From the NCBI GenBank assembly GCA_001972305.1, contig BDDD01000267.1:191624-255623 (forward strand): a stretch of 64,000 bases of DNA. Reading direction: 5' to 3'. The translations under genes and the position numbers were made by a program. The stretch's first letter is position 1, and each line of letters begins with the position of its first letter. This DNA is from Cephalotus follicularis. Its lineage: Eukaryota > Streptophyta > Magnoliopsida > Oxalidales > Cephalotaceae. Of this stretch, positions 1 to 11,220 are shown one piece after another. The notes below the pieces were generated by a model. It made no database searches and was not told the DNA's origin. It saw nothing but the letters and a program-made list of their open reading frames with translations.

Positions 1-1316
1 TTTCTAACCTCATAATAAGGCTATGGCTAAGTTTCTTACCAGGTTTTAAAGATGACATGGTAAGAGTAAGAGTTTTTAGATGAGTTCACCATAGAGTGAA
101 CTGTAACTTCTAGTCAAATATGTTAGGCATCGATCTACAGTCAACTGATCCCTCTGCTAGAAGTTGTACATGGTACGTGATTGGTTAAACTCCTATTGAT
201 CCACAATAGGCAACCAATTCTAGTTGAGCTCTTATCGGTATACCAATCAGTGACTAGATTTATAAACATTGGGCTTGTGCCACATTCGGAAAGGTTTATA
301 CTCACATATGGACAGAGTATGTATCATCTCGTGACCGAATGAGCTCCCATTGGTCCACCAATAGGTAACTGGTTCTAGTGAACTCCTATCGGTCCATCGG
401 TTGGCACTAGATATCTAGGCCTCGAGTTTGACTAGGTTCTAGACTCGTGACGATACGGTACAGTACGGATGATCGTATGACGGTATGCTACGGCATTACG
501 GATATGGACAGACGGATGTATGGATCCATAACTAGTTGAACTCCTATAGACAACTAATTATAGTTGAGCTCCTATAGGTCCATCGATGGAAAACTAGATA
601 TTCTTAACCTCGAGTTGTGCTGGGTTGGACTTATAAATGATGGTATGATAATTGGTTAACCACTTATATATGTTGGTATGGGACAATGTATATATCTGGT
701 TAACCTCCTGAATGTTTATTAAATGTGTGGATAGGAGTGTATGATTAGGTTGACAGTCTATATATATGTCATTATGGGACGGTTATATATATGGACTCGA
801 TAACCACAATTGTTCGCACATATTTCCATGACATGCATTAATATATGCGATATTTGTTCATATCATATGCATAGGGGTTGAATTTCTATAAAGTCATTTG
901 GCTGACCCATCCTTCAGGATGGGGTATCTTATGTGTTAAGGTATAGATGGATCAGGGGCCAAAGACAGTGGTCATGGATAGAGAGATCAGTGAAGGTATA
1001 GACACACGGAGTATGGGTCTATGGATGTTCTATTTATGGTTTTACTGTATAGATTGTACACATTAATATGGTTCATGTATGTTATGGAATTATAAGGTTT
1101 TGTAAGGACTTAAGATATGTTTTAATGATGGATTGTAATGAATGGTATTAGTGTTTAAGAATGTTAAAGGGATGCACGTACTTGTGTAGTAAAGTTTTAA
1201 GTATTTATGATTTTTCGCTACACATAGTAGATTTTAATTAATACCCAACTTATGGACTAAGTGACTGTACGTATTTGGATGATGTCACGGACCCCCTACG
1301 AGTTCGGGGTGTCACA
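1..1316 (+). mobile_element. 3' part of a Tekay-like chromovirus LTR (cut by window start)
   Basis: The stretch ends in GAGTTCGGGGTGTCACA, the end type shared by the LTRs ending at 49332, 56352 and, on the minus strand, at 45643. About 190-610 holds scattered units of the TAGTTGAGCTCCTAT type, the tandem motif found in the LTRs at 54156-56352 and 57070-59871. GCTGACCCATCCTTCAGGAT near 900 matches a segment near 55980. The 5' part lies outside the window, so solo or full-element status cannot be decided. It abuts the minus-strand chromovirus fragment at 1317 and may be inserted into it. Confidence 0.75.
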
Positions 1317-3190
1317 CAAGTATTTTCTCCTCATCCTCGTATGCCACAAAAGCTTTAACAACCACAACATGAATTTCCCACATACCTCTGGCAATTATCT
1401 CAAAGTTATGCTCAGTATTTGTAATGGTTAAAAATGAACCCCTTCCATTTTAGAAGCTTTGGGCGTTCTATTTTTTTTGTTACAAGATTCATAAATATTT
1501 TATGACCATACCATGTAAATAAATAAATATAGGTTCGACCCCTATAATTTGCATCTACACCAAACTGTCAAGACCTACCCAATGAAACATGGCTAACATC
1601 CACATCAATAATATCACAAATTATTTCATCATTATAATGCTTGTCAATAGAAATAAGAACCCTACAAATTTAGTTACCTTCACCAAATGGCCTTTCTTGA
1701 TCCAACCAATAGAATAAGGAGTGGGGTATTTTTCTATTGGCAACTTCATATGCTCTACAAATCTTCTAGCCACAATATTTTCACCACTATCATTATCAAA
1801 AATTAAGTCACAAACTTTATTACTCACTAACAGTAAGAATGAAAAATATTATGGTGCTGAGGAGGCTCTTCTTGCTTAGGTGAGCACAACAATCGTTGAA
1901 CAACACAAATAACCTGTTCTCCTTCCTCCTCTGCAATTTCAACATCATCATAAAATTCAGCATATTCCTCCTCTTCACCTTCTTGACCCTCATATTCTAC
2001 ATCATCTGGTTCAACAAAATTCACACTCTTCCTTTTATGGCACTCATTAAAACGATGCCCAGGCTTTTTACACTTATAGCATTTGCCAGGCATGACTCTA
2101 GCATAAGGATTAAAATTTTTAGGTGCCTCCTTGTCAGTAGGAACATTGCCTGCTTTCCTGTACTGTTACTACTGCTTGAAACATCCTTATTGGAACCTCT
2201 TGGAGATCGTGACTAATATTTGGATGGCCCCTGGGATGAATTTCCTTTTTCAAAATTAGAGAATGATAAGTCATAATTAAATATGCGAGAGAAATTTGGT
2301 AATCTCATGGTTTTCTCCAGTAATTCAGCATTCAAAGTCATATTATGTGTCTCTTCTACATACCATAACACTTGCAACCCAATTTTCTCATGAATAGATG
2401 GCTTCAAACCATTTAAATACCTTGCCACTCGCTGGGGTTCTATCTCCATCAAATTATTACGAGCAGAAATTCTAGAAAATTCAGTAATATAATTAAAGAC
2501 CGACCTTGTACCTTGGGTGTCATTTTGATATAATTGGAATAAATATTGCACAAAATCTGGTGGCGAAAATCTCCCCATCAGAAGCTACTTCATCCTTCTC
2601 CATGACGTAATAGGCCTTTTCCTTGTCTCTTCCTATCCCTCTTCAATTGATCCCACCAAATTGCAGTACCACTCCTCAATCTGAAAGCAACTAGTTTCAC
2701 CATCCTCTCATATGGCACATCCATCATCTCGAAAAATCGTTCCACTTCAAAAATCCAATCAAGGAAATCTTCAATATGTAAACAACCATTAGAAGTAGGG
2801 ATATCAATTTTTAAGCGGTAATCATCATAATCCCTATTTCTTCTTGCAGGTTGTTGTTGATATAAATCATACCTACAATCATCTTCATCATCAGATTCTT
2901 CTGCAAATGCAAGTTGTTGAAAACATGCAAGAGCAAGTCTCTCCTGAACACACCTATTACGAATTGGTCGGTCTACAGGCTGGATTGGGGCAACTCCCCT
3001 GTCGCTGTTCCCTTCAACTATCGGTTCTCTGTTGGCATTGAGCAACAACTGTTAAAGCATATCACGAATCTCGTTCATCTGCTCCCTCTGTGACTCAATC
3101 TCTGCCCATAGGGCATCAACCCCACCGTCACCATCAATAGGATTTCTAGTATCGTCTTCATTGTCAGCCATCAATTCAGGCGAATCCTAT
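1317..3190 (-). mobile_element. Ty3/gypsy chromovirus fragment (Galadriel/CRM-like), gag to protease region
   Basis: Read on the minus strand, the order is: a gag start near 3171 (MADNEDDTRN), the retrotransposon gag domain ([15 protein letters not shown] and [19 protein letters not shown] near 2640-2780; [16 protein letters not shown] near 2530-2575), one CCHC zinc knuckle (CYKCKKPGHRFNEC, about 2047-2088), and protease-region sequence running to 1317, where the element is cut. RT, RNase H and integrase are absent. The gag wording resembles the CRM/Galadriel side of the chromoviruses; that assignment is by recall of family motifs. The fossil is broken in several places and looks old. Confidence 0.72.
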
Positions 3191-3201
3191 CTTTGATACC
3201 A
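3191..3201 (-). other. Primer binding site of the minus-strand chromovirus
   Basis: The minus strand reads TGGTATCAAAG, close to TGGTATCAGAG, complementary to the 3' end of initiator tRNA-Met, the usual primer of plant LTR elements. It lies about 20 bp upstream of the gag start at 3171, where a primer site is expected, and fixes the direction of the element. Confidence 0.7.
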
Positions 3202-4019
3202 CCTAACGCAACGCGAAACTATGTAAAGGAATATAACACGTTTAAACCTGAATAAATTCTGAAATCCACTAGAGAAAAACTAGAATCCACTAGCAAGAGA
3301 GAAAATTTTTATTGAATAAAAAACTGAATAACAAGAATCTCTAACAACCTTATTAATAGTCTAGGGTTGAACCCCCAAAATTACGAAAATAGATAAATAA
3401 TAAATAACGAAGAATCCTTCTAACATCTGAAATTAATTAAATAAAAATAACATAAATCAATCCCATAAATTTAGGCATTATGAGTCTTCCGCTTGGACTG
3501 CTAGCAATCCATCTTTTCCATAAAATCCTCAGCTAATTGTCCTATGTCCTATGTAATTGTTAATAAGAAAGGTAAAGAATGTTTGTGAAAATGATGAGTT
3601 CCTAAAAAATTTAATTCGATGTGGGATATGTTTTCATATCAACACTCACTTTCATGAACAATGTGATAATCTAGTCTTGATCGATTATCACATGGTATGG
3701 GTTAATGGTGAGAAAGATTTTAGTCTTCCTAACTCGGATACTATGTTAAGACTCAATATTCAATCTCAAAAGCATATTTACGAGGAAGATGGGTTTTTAA
3801 AATGATTAAAATTGATAAAGACATTATACCCAACTAATATGAGTTAGGTTGTCATCTCAACAACATTATGCTCTAACGTTAATTAATGGAGAAGATGTGT
3901 TTGAGCCTCGTGACTACTCTTCAAAGAAGAAAAAAAAACCTTTTTTGGGTTATAGCGTAACCATGTACCGTGGATCATTGGATCTCTACAAAGCATAAGG
4001 ATCTATGACTATGCCATGC
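3202..4019. other. Unassigned: probable leader/LTR remnant, then unrecognised sequence
   Basis: 3202-3540 lies immediately upstream, in the minus sense, of the primer binding site and is probably leader or LTR sequence of the same chromovirus; no clean LTR border was found. From 3557 to 3805 an 82-codon plus-strand reading frame (start MLIRKVKNVCENDEFL) is open, but it resembles no family I know and sits in decayed repeats, so it is not called as a gene. Confidence 0.4.
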
Positions 4020-4430
4020 CAGTGACGGATGCAAAACTTTTTATTGAGGAGGGGAAAATAAATAGTTACAAATATAATTAGACACTACTTAAAAAAAAAA
4101 CTCAATTATAGGCTATAAAAAATTTCACAACAACAAATTTCTTATCAAAATAATAAACTTTCAAAAAATAATAAAAAAAAATCTTTTGTCAAGTACATAA
4201 TTAAACATAGAAATAAACAAATAAGTTATAGTTTTTCTCGATGAATCTCCATGTTTTAAAAATCTTGTATAATTTTCTGATTGTTAAATATAGCGAATAT
4301 GTTCTTCTCAACGTATGTTGTCAAACAATCATTCATCTATTCCTTCTTATCGATTACCTAACATATTTTTCACAATATTTATTGCTGAAAAAACACTTGC
4401 AGCAGTCGTAAAATCATGATAGTGTTCGAC
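4020..4430 (-). pseudogene. hAT transposase C-terminal dimerisation remnant (TTF/MYM-type)
   Basis: Minus-strand translation gives TTAASVFSAINIVKNMLGNR (about 4347-4410), followed in another frame by DCLTTYVEKNIFAIFNNQK down to a stop at 4256-4258. These match the end of plant hAT transposases (T.A.ERSFSAM.IVK.LRN..., then DCL.TYIEKD.F), the dimerisation region. A frame change between about 4331 and 4347 and a stop in the first block show it is dead. CAGTGACGGATGC beginning at 4020 could be the hAT terminal inverted repeat; no matching end was found on the right, so this is a 3' fragment of an old copy. Confidence 0.6.
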
Positions 4431-7400
4431 TATTCGTGTTTCTTTTTTTCTTTTAATTTTTGTAGGCACTAGAGGGACTACTTCTTTATTTTGTCAATGT
4501 TGATATAAGGGTTTGATGGTAGTAAAGAATAGATGATGTGCAAATGACAAGAGAAAAACATAATTAATGTCTTAGCTAGTGGGGCACATATAATAATATT
4601 TTTTAAAAATTGAATACCGACAGCTTATCAAGGGAGAGACACATAGGCACAACACGTATATAATAATTTAAAACATTGAGTGGGGCCTATTATTGTTTGA
4701 ATGTTTTTAGGCTTATTAAACAGTGGTGAGACCAAAACACCACCAAAAAAAAACAAACTTTGTACTGCGCCATTGTATCATGTAATGCATCCTATCTTGT
4801 AGACTCACTAAATTAGCCAATATAGAAAGATGGTCATGCATCATGTATTTGAAGCTTGGGTGTACATTAGCTAATCAAATCTCACTCAAAAATCGGTATG
4901 TGATAAGTGTTATGAAATTGAGTGCAAGATCACGAGAATAAAATCACCATGAACAATACATGAAGGAAAATCACTAATAGGTTAAAATTACTGATCAAAT
5001 GACATAAGAAAAAAGAAATTTACCATTCATTTTGCAAGTGATTGGAATTAGCATCAATTTTAAAAGTTATGGACATCAAATTAATTTTACTAGAGATAGT
5101 TAGTATATTATGGGTGGCCATTTATGCATATGGTGTTAAATTGAATAGCATTAATTTGTTGTCCATCTAGGAAGCTTGATAGGAAAAAAAAAACATCGTA
5201 GCAACAATATTTTTTTAAGTTTTTAAGACCACAAATCAAAACTCGCTAACCATGTCCGTTTGGGAACGTCCGATAAATTTGGAACGATAGAGAAATCTCG
5301 TCAATCATAAATTGAACAAAAAGAAAACATAAAATAAATGGTACTTACTAATTCTACTGGGTATCATATATGGATTTTGATAAACTTGTATAGAGCTCCT
5401 TCCACCAAAGTATCTCTGCAAGCAACTAAAGTTCTATGCAGAAGCTAGGTTTTTATGTAGACGGGGATAATTTAGGAGTTGAAATATTAAGTGTGGCCAC
5501 TTGAGGATTTAAAAAACAATTACCAATATTGCAATTTTATTTTTTTCATGTTAAGATTCAATGGTCAATCCAAAAACAAGCATGTAAGAGACGTATCTCA
5601 TGTATTTAAAGTTGACAAGGTCAGTCCATGGCTCGTAGATAAAAGGGTTTAAGCATGTCTTGCTCTAATATCTTGCCAATATTAAACCCCAAAATATATT
5701 TTTAAGTAGACAAAACTTTTATGTGAAAAGTGGAATTTATTTTAAGCTTAAAATCATTTCATTTTTATTATGACATAAACTAAGAAAAACTCACCCAATT
5801 TACTTTCATCCCTCAATTTTCTCCTAAAAGAAATCCAAATAAGAATTTGTGTTCACGTGAAAGTCTTTTTTTAGCAGCTTTTTGAGTTGGAAACTCACGA
5901 ATTGGTAGTGCTAATTAATCTATTTCCCAAATATCATAGTTCTCTTGTACTCCAATTATTAGACTAAGGTAATTATATTATCAACTTATAAGTTGATTTT
6001 TTAATCGATAGTTTGCTAACAAATTTATTGATTGGGGAAACATATCTTTAAAGACAATGTCTTATACACTTTTCAACCACAAAATTTTAGGACTCTTCAA
6101 ATTTTACCGAGAGTTGAAAATTCGAACAGAAGTGAAATTTTGTTATAGTTTCAGTTTTTTTTAATAATCTTCTATGCTGTATGGTTTTTTATTTTAAGAT
6201 GTTTGCTTATTCTGTTTGAGTTACGGTTTTATGTAATTTTAACATTTTTGTTAACGAAAACCAATTATTATTACTATCTTTATTTTTATTATTGTTGCTA
6301 TAAATGATAAAATTTTTGTTAAAGAACTGGACTAGCTAATACACGACAATAACAACCAACAATAAACACCATAACGACTTAACAAATAATTAGGATACAC
6401 AAAAGAAGCGAAATTACAACTACAATTACAAAAAACTGAACAAAATCTCGAAAAATACTACAATAGAAAATTTTGTTCGATGTAGACTACAAACAATACA
6501 ACGTAAAAAATAATGTTGTCCAAAATAAGCTCCGTCATCCAATATATCCGTATTGAATCACATAGATTAGGGTTAACAAATAATGTTAGATAGTTGCATA
6601 AGTCTCTAAAATCTTGATATGATTTGGAGGATCGTTTGACAACTGATAAGCTAAGTTTGTCTTTGCAATAGCCGTCAATATCATCTCTAAAGAATAGCAC
6701 ACAAACTCTAATGAGGAAAAAAATCAAAAAAACTATCCATATTTAATACCTAATAGCATCGCACGTACGATTCTAGTGCGTAACACTAGTAGACGCATGC
6801 GTCATCATTATTGAAAAGAAATTTGAAGAGACTTGACGAGATAAAAGAGAAATAGATACGGCTAGGTCTGGTGTTGTCATCACTGTAGTCTCACAATTAA
6901 TAGATATTGTGGACAAATTGTATCCCTAAATTAAATTCAAGCAATTAACTTGAAAAACTAATGTTTAGGCTCAATTCTTGGAGACCATAACTTTTCATCC
7001 GGATGAAATTGCACGATGCATTAGATATTGATGAGAAATTAATCCTGAGTTCCTATAAACATCAAGCCATCTTAGTTCGTTTGATTATAGTCATTCTTTT
7101 ATCATAAATCTCTATTATTTTGATGGTGTTTCGAAAATCTCAAGTTTAGTAGACAATCTAGGGTTTAACTCTATTTATCTGTAGTTTTACTCTATTTTGA
7201 TGGTCGTGCTCTATTGTTCGTAATCAATTTTTAATCAATAATAACATATTTTTGAAATATTCTCAAGAGGACGTTTCAATGACAAATTTTGTATTATCAT
7301 TGAGAATATAAAGATTTGGACATTCTAACATTACAGTCTCATAAAAAAAACTTAGAAACTACCCTCTTTCGAATAGATTTCCAACCTAATCCAAATAAAA

Positions 7401-8730
7401 TGAGATTTTAATCGTATCGAAATTGTGATCGTAACCATGAAAATAGACACGATAACAATAATAAAATTGTGTTTATAGAACTCTATAGCAATATATAGTT
7501 TTACCCTGATTACGGGTTTAAAATTGTGACTACAGGGTTGGTTTTTAAAGTTACTGATATTATAAATTGTCACCGATTCTATTATAGTTTGATTTTACTA
7601 ATACATTTCACTATGAAAAAAAATATTATTTTATATATTGAGTGAGTTTTACCAAATGAATTGTAGCCCACAACTATATATATATATATATATATGACTC
7701 TTCTACTTTCCATTGCTTCAATTATGTGTTGAAAAGTAGGAAGCTATCATTTAGTGGTAATTAGCAGATGAAGAAGAAGTATTAATAACTTCTTTTACAT
7801 GATCACGACTGACAATTATGTAATAAATTGGGCGGTGAAAGGCCACTTTATAATAAAACATAGTCATAAATGGTCACAGAAACAAAGTAGGTTGTGATCA
7901 CTTTTATGCATAAGTGGCCATGCATTAAGTCAAGCAACATGTGGCATATTTTTTAGCCCTTTAATTGCCAGTCGCTTTTCTTATGACAAACTGCCATACC
8001 GCAATCTACATAGCTAGTCAGCAATGAAAATATTGAATGCACAAAACGGCCCTACATGCGATATGTCCCTAATTTGCTATATATGTTACTGTGTTTGCCT
8101 TCTTACTGGAATACAAATGAACCCAAAGAGCTACTTATCTTTGATATCTTTTGCTCTAGGATACATAATGCGTTGCAATTCATTAAGATATATATGTCAA
8201 AAGGAAACACTCCGTCTTCTTTTCTTTGCAAGTCAATTATCATTACTGTGTTGCATTCAACGTGTGATAAATTCGTTCACATCTTTTCTTCTGCTTATAT
8301 AGCAGTTATGCCCTAATCTTTCAGGAAATTAAAAATAATAATAATACTGTCATTACACAACTTAAGAATTTACTCATATAGTTAAAATTGTAACTAAAAA
8401 TACCACTACCGTATGTCGTCAACAACAAAAATTATGAATGTAACCTCTATTTTTATTGTTACATTGGTTTTATTCACAAGTTTAATTGTTTCCAAAGTAT
8501 TATATTTAATCTTTTTATGAGGTATTTTTTTTTTCTTACTATAATACCTTGCGTTTATTATAAAAAAAAATCTCCTTCCTTTTCCAATTTCAAATAAAAG
8601 AATTTCAAAGATATTTTAAACCAGATAAATCTCAGCAATATGATTTGATTTTGGGGTCTCACTTTAATGAAAATTGGGCATCCTCCCGTACCCCTCTCTA
8701 TGTATGCCACATCAACTATTATAAATTTAG
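4431..8730. other. A+T-rich intergenic DNA, no gene recognised
   Basis: No recognisable protein, RNA gene or complete mobile element was seen. Frames at 6458-6727, 7352-7573 and 8024-8316 encode hydrophobic or low-complexity peptides without domains and are treated as chance. Two AGTGGGGC motifs near 4580 and 4680 may belong to old hAT 3' regions. A TA microsatellite lies at 7675-7695. Confidence 0.6.
7675..7695. repeat. TA microsatellite
   Basis: About ten consecutive TA dinucleotides, read directly from the sequence. Confidence 0.9.
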
Positions 8731-8974
8731 GATTTGGCTCCTCTCTAATGCGGAGAGAACTGGATAGTGCTCAATGTACGTTCAGATCGTGATATGTGTC
8801 ACGATTCTCATCTAACGGTTAAAATGTAATATCATTAATGATGATGATATAAGGGATATAAATGTTATTGATACTGTCAATTTAACTGTTGGATGAGAAT
8901 CATGACACATATCGCGATTTGAGCGTGCAATGAACGCTGCCCAATCTTCTCCGCATATGAGAGGAGCTCAATTC
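8731..8974. mobile_element. Foldback MITE with long imperfect terminal inverted repeats
   Basis: The left end (GATTTGGCTCCTCTC then GCGGAGA) and the reverse complement of the right end (GAATTGAGCTCCTCTC then GCGGAGA) match imperfectly over roughly 95 bp, through GATATGTGTCACGATTCTCATC on the left and GATATGTGTCATGATTCTCATC on the right. The centre is A+T-rich and non-coding. The 244 bp size and symmetry are those of a MITE. The superfamily is open, because the flanking duplication is not clean (ATAAAT/ATAAAC beside the ends). Confidence 0.75.
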
Positions 8975-10147
8975 ATAAACCCAATGGCTCTTCTTATTTT
9001 TTTAACTCCTAACTCTTAAAACAACAATGTTTATAGGAGGTCCAAACAGCAAAAAAAATTAAAAGAAAAATATAAAAGAAACCTAAACAAACAGCTCCTC
9101 TTTCTCTCTATCATTACCACATCCACTTCTCCCCTCATGTCCACTGTGGTTGTTGATTCATTATTCATTGTATTGTCTTATTCTACTGTTTGGCTCCCGA
9201 GTCTCAATTGGTGTTGCTTGTTTGGGTAATGGGATTGTTGGTCCCGGGGAAAAGTCGACATCACAAGGAATTATATAAATATTATTGTTTTACAGTGGTG
9301 AAGTTTGGAAATTAGTTGGGTTGTTGTCTTGGTGATGATTAACTTGCTATTCTTCCATTGGAGATGACGTGACCTGGTTCAGAAAGAGAAAAGGAATACA
9401 ACAAAATTCATTTTTCGTACATAGCAAAAAGTATGCAACAAAACAAATTCTGTAATTAGAGATTTATAATAATACAATACATTCATAATTTGGGATTACA
9501 AGAAACGAAAATCACCTTTTATACAAATCTCAAACCTAAATAATTTCTTGTTACAGTAAGTATTTCAGTTTCAAGTAATGAAATCTCCAAACTCCTTATA
9601 TTATCGTAGCATATGTATCATAATCAAAATGTTAAAACTAGGATCTCCCTTTTATTTATTTGTATTTGGTTTAGAATTCGAATTTAAGACATCAGTACCT
9701 CCATCCACTTATGATAAGGGGAATTGTTTGTAAACAATAATCTCACTTATTTATTGTGCATGTAGAATTGTAAAGATAAATATGGAAAATAAAATTATTT
9801 ATGTGTAGTAGAGTGTTACAAGCTTAATTTAGGCTTCGTAAACCCTAATGCTCTTAAGATGAAGAAAAATGCCTTTATACCCACTAGTTATTGGCCAAAA
9901 CTATGTGAAATTTCAACGGTTAGGTTTATGAACGGATACCAATAGTTGGATTTTTAAGATTTAAATAATTATTGGTCAAGTTTCATATTAGTTTGTATAA
10001 ACTTTACCCAAGGATTTTTTTTTTTTTTAGAGTATATCGACCCATAAAAAATTGAGATTAATCTTTTGAGTGGAGGTAGGAAGGTTTTGAACTTTGGTTG
10101 AAATCAAGGCAAACTCACACTCTTATCCATCAGGCTATGCTTCTCTA
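8975..10147. other. Intergenic, nothing recognised
   Basis: A+T-rich DNA with polypyrimidine and poly(T) runs. No coding domain, RNA gene or bounded repeat was recognised between the MITE and the LINE. Confidence 0.5.
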
Positions 10148-10158
10148 CCTTACCTAAG
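10148..10158. repeat. LINE target-site duplication (partner at 11210-11220)
   Basis: CCTTACCTAAG is repeated exactly at both borders of the LINE. Confidence 0.9.
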
Positions 10159-10247
10159 TTTTTTTTTTTTTTGAACTGAGACGGAACTCAGAAATTTTAT
10201 AATAAAATCGGCCAGGGCTTAAAAACCTGGACCGGGGAAGGGGGGGT

Positions 10248-10402
10248 GGGGCAGTGCATCAAACTTACCCCTACAAAATTAGCCTCGAAGAGAGGACGAG
10301 CAAAACTATTGGGCAGTGCATAAGACTTACCCATATGTACACTATACTCCCCACTAACGGAGGACATAACAAAATTATGGGCAGTGCATGAGACTTACCC
10401 TT
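10248..10402 (-). repeat. Three-copy motif in the LINE 3' untranslated region
   Basis: GGGCAGTGCATNANACTTACCC occurs three times with starts about 62 and 68 bp apart (cores near 10251, 10313 and 10381). Each copy is followed by diverged spacer that includes an AACGGAGGA- or GAAGAGAGGA-like stretch. The array sits between the stop codon and the poly(A) tail. Confidence 0.8.
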
Positions 10403-10570
10403 GGAAATAAATAACATCCTCACTGACTGAGGTAACTACATTAACAAAAAGGATAAACAACCTGCAAAACAGATAAAGCACCTGCAAGAAAGATAAAACA
10501 TAGATACTAAAGGAGAGAGGAAGGAAGGGAATTAGGGGGGTCTGTACTGAGGCTGACCCAAAAGATCAGC

Positions 10571-11188
10571 CTAGTAAGCGGTAAAACACGTAGAGGGGAG
10601 AGAATCCCTATCAAAGGTAGCAATGCCTTGACAAGTGTGGCCATGGGCTGCTAGTCTATCCGCAAGCCCATTGCCTTCCCTGTAGATATGAGAAATCGAG
10701 ACAGTAGGGGTAATAAGGTTCTTACAATCCCTCAGAATGTACTCTATGGCCCAAGGAGGATCCCACTGAGCACTGAAGCAGTTGACAATCAAGAGGGAAT
10801 CCAGCTCTATGGAAGAGATGGAAAGACCTCTCTCCGTGCAGAGGCGTAGGCCTAGGTGCATGGCTTTTGCCTCAGCTTCTGCACTGTTGCCAGTGCCAAA
10901 AGACGAGGATAAGGCCATGATGATCTCACCAGAGTGATCCCGGACTACACCACCCCCCATGCAAGCATTATTAATGCTGGATCCATCCGTATTGAACTTC
11001 AGCGTACCTAAGGCAGGGACCTGCCATTTGATCCAGGTTCCATGTCGAACATCGATAGGAATCTGGTTGATGTTAAGCGAGTTTAAGCGTAACTGATTGA
11101 GGAATGAGCCTTGAGATTTTGGATTAAAGGAGGCGGAAAAATCTTGAATGCCCTTCATAACTTGATTTTTAATGCAGGTCCAGGACAT
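10571..11188 (-). CDS. LINE ORF2 C-terminal RNase H domain (5'-truncated)
   Basis: A 205-codon reading frame is the C-terminal end of a LINE ORF2 polyprotein. The RNase H fold (RVT_3-like) runs from about residue 65 to 190: LKFNTDGSS supplies the first Asp, EAEAKAMHLGLRL the Glu, IELDSLLIVN the second Asp and REGNGLADRLAAHG the last Asp, so the D-E-D-D catalytic set looks complete. In the parent element this domain would help remove RNA from the RNA-DNA hybrid during retrotransposition. The Met at 11188 is not the true start; the frame stays open to the truncation at 11209. RT and endonuclease domains are missing, so the copy cannot move by itself. A cellular RNase H-like gene is the alternative, but the TSD and poly(A) argue for a LINE. 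Confidence 0.85.
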   Translation of the reverse strand: MSWTCIKNQVMKGIQDFSASFNPKSQGSFLNQLRLNSLNINQIPIDVRHGTWIKWQVPALGTLKFNTDGSSINNACMGGGVVRDHSGEIIMALSSSFGTGNSAEAEAKAMHLGLRLCTERGLSISSIELDSLLIVNCFSAQWDPPWAIEYILRDCKNLITPTVSISHIYREGNGLADRLAAHGHTCQGIATFDRDSLPSTCFTAY

Positions 11189-11220
11189 ACTGGACCCAGC
11201 AAAGATGACCCTTACCTAAG

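Larger units (their letters stand above)
10159..11209 (-). mobile_element. 5'-truncated L1-type LINE insertion with RNase H domain
   Basis: On the minus strand the element begins mid-coding at 11209, carries an open RNase H domain, a 3' untranslated region, and ends in a poly(A) tail (plus-strand T-run from about 10159). CCTTACCTAAG lies on both sides (10148-10158 and 11210-11220), extendable by two T. An 11-13 bp perfect TSD, a poly(A) tail and 5' truncation together are the signature of target-primed reverse transcription. Plant L1 elements with a C-terminal RNase H domain are well known. The intact TSD and open frame suggest a fairly young insertion. Confidence 0.9.

Noticed and set aside
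3557-3805. 82-codon plus-strand frame
   Set aside because: It resembles nothing known to me and sits between two transposon remnants; it is kept only as a note.
8024-8316. Two overlapping hydrophobic frames of 86-92 codons
   Set aside because: There is no recognisable domain, both frames are open over the same A+T-rich DNA, and no promoter or homologue was recognised.
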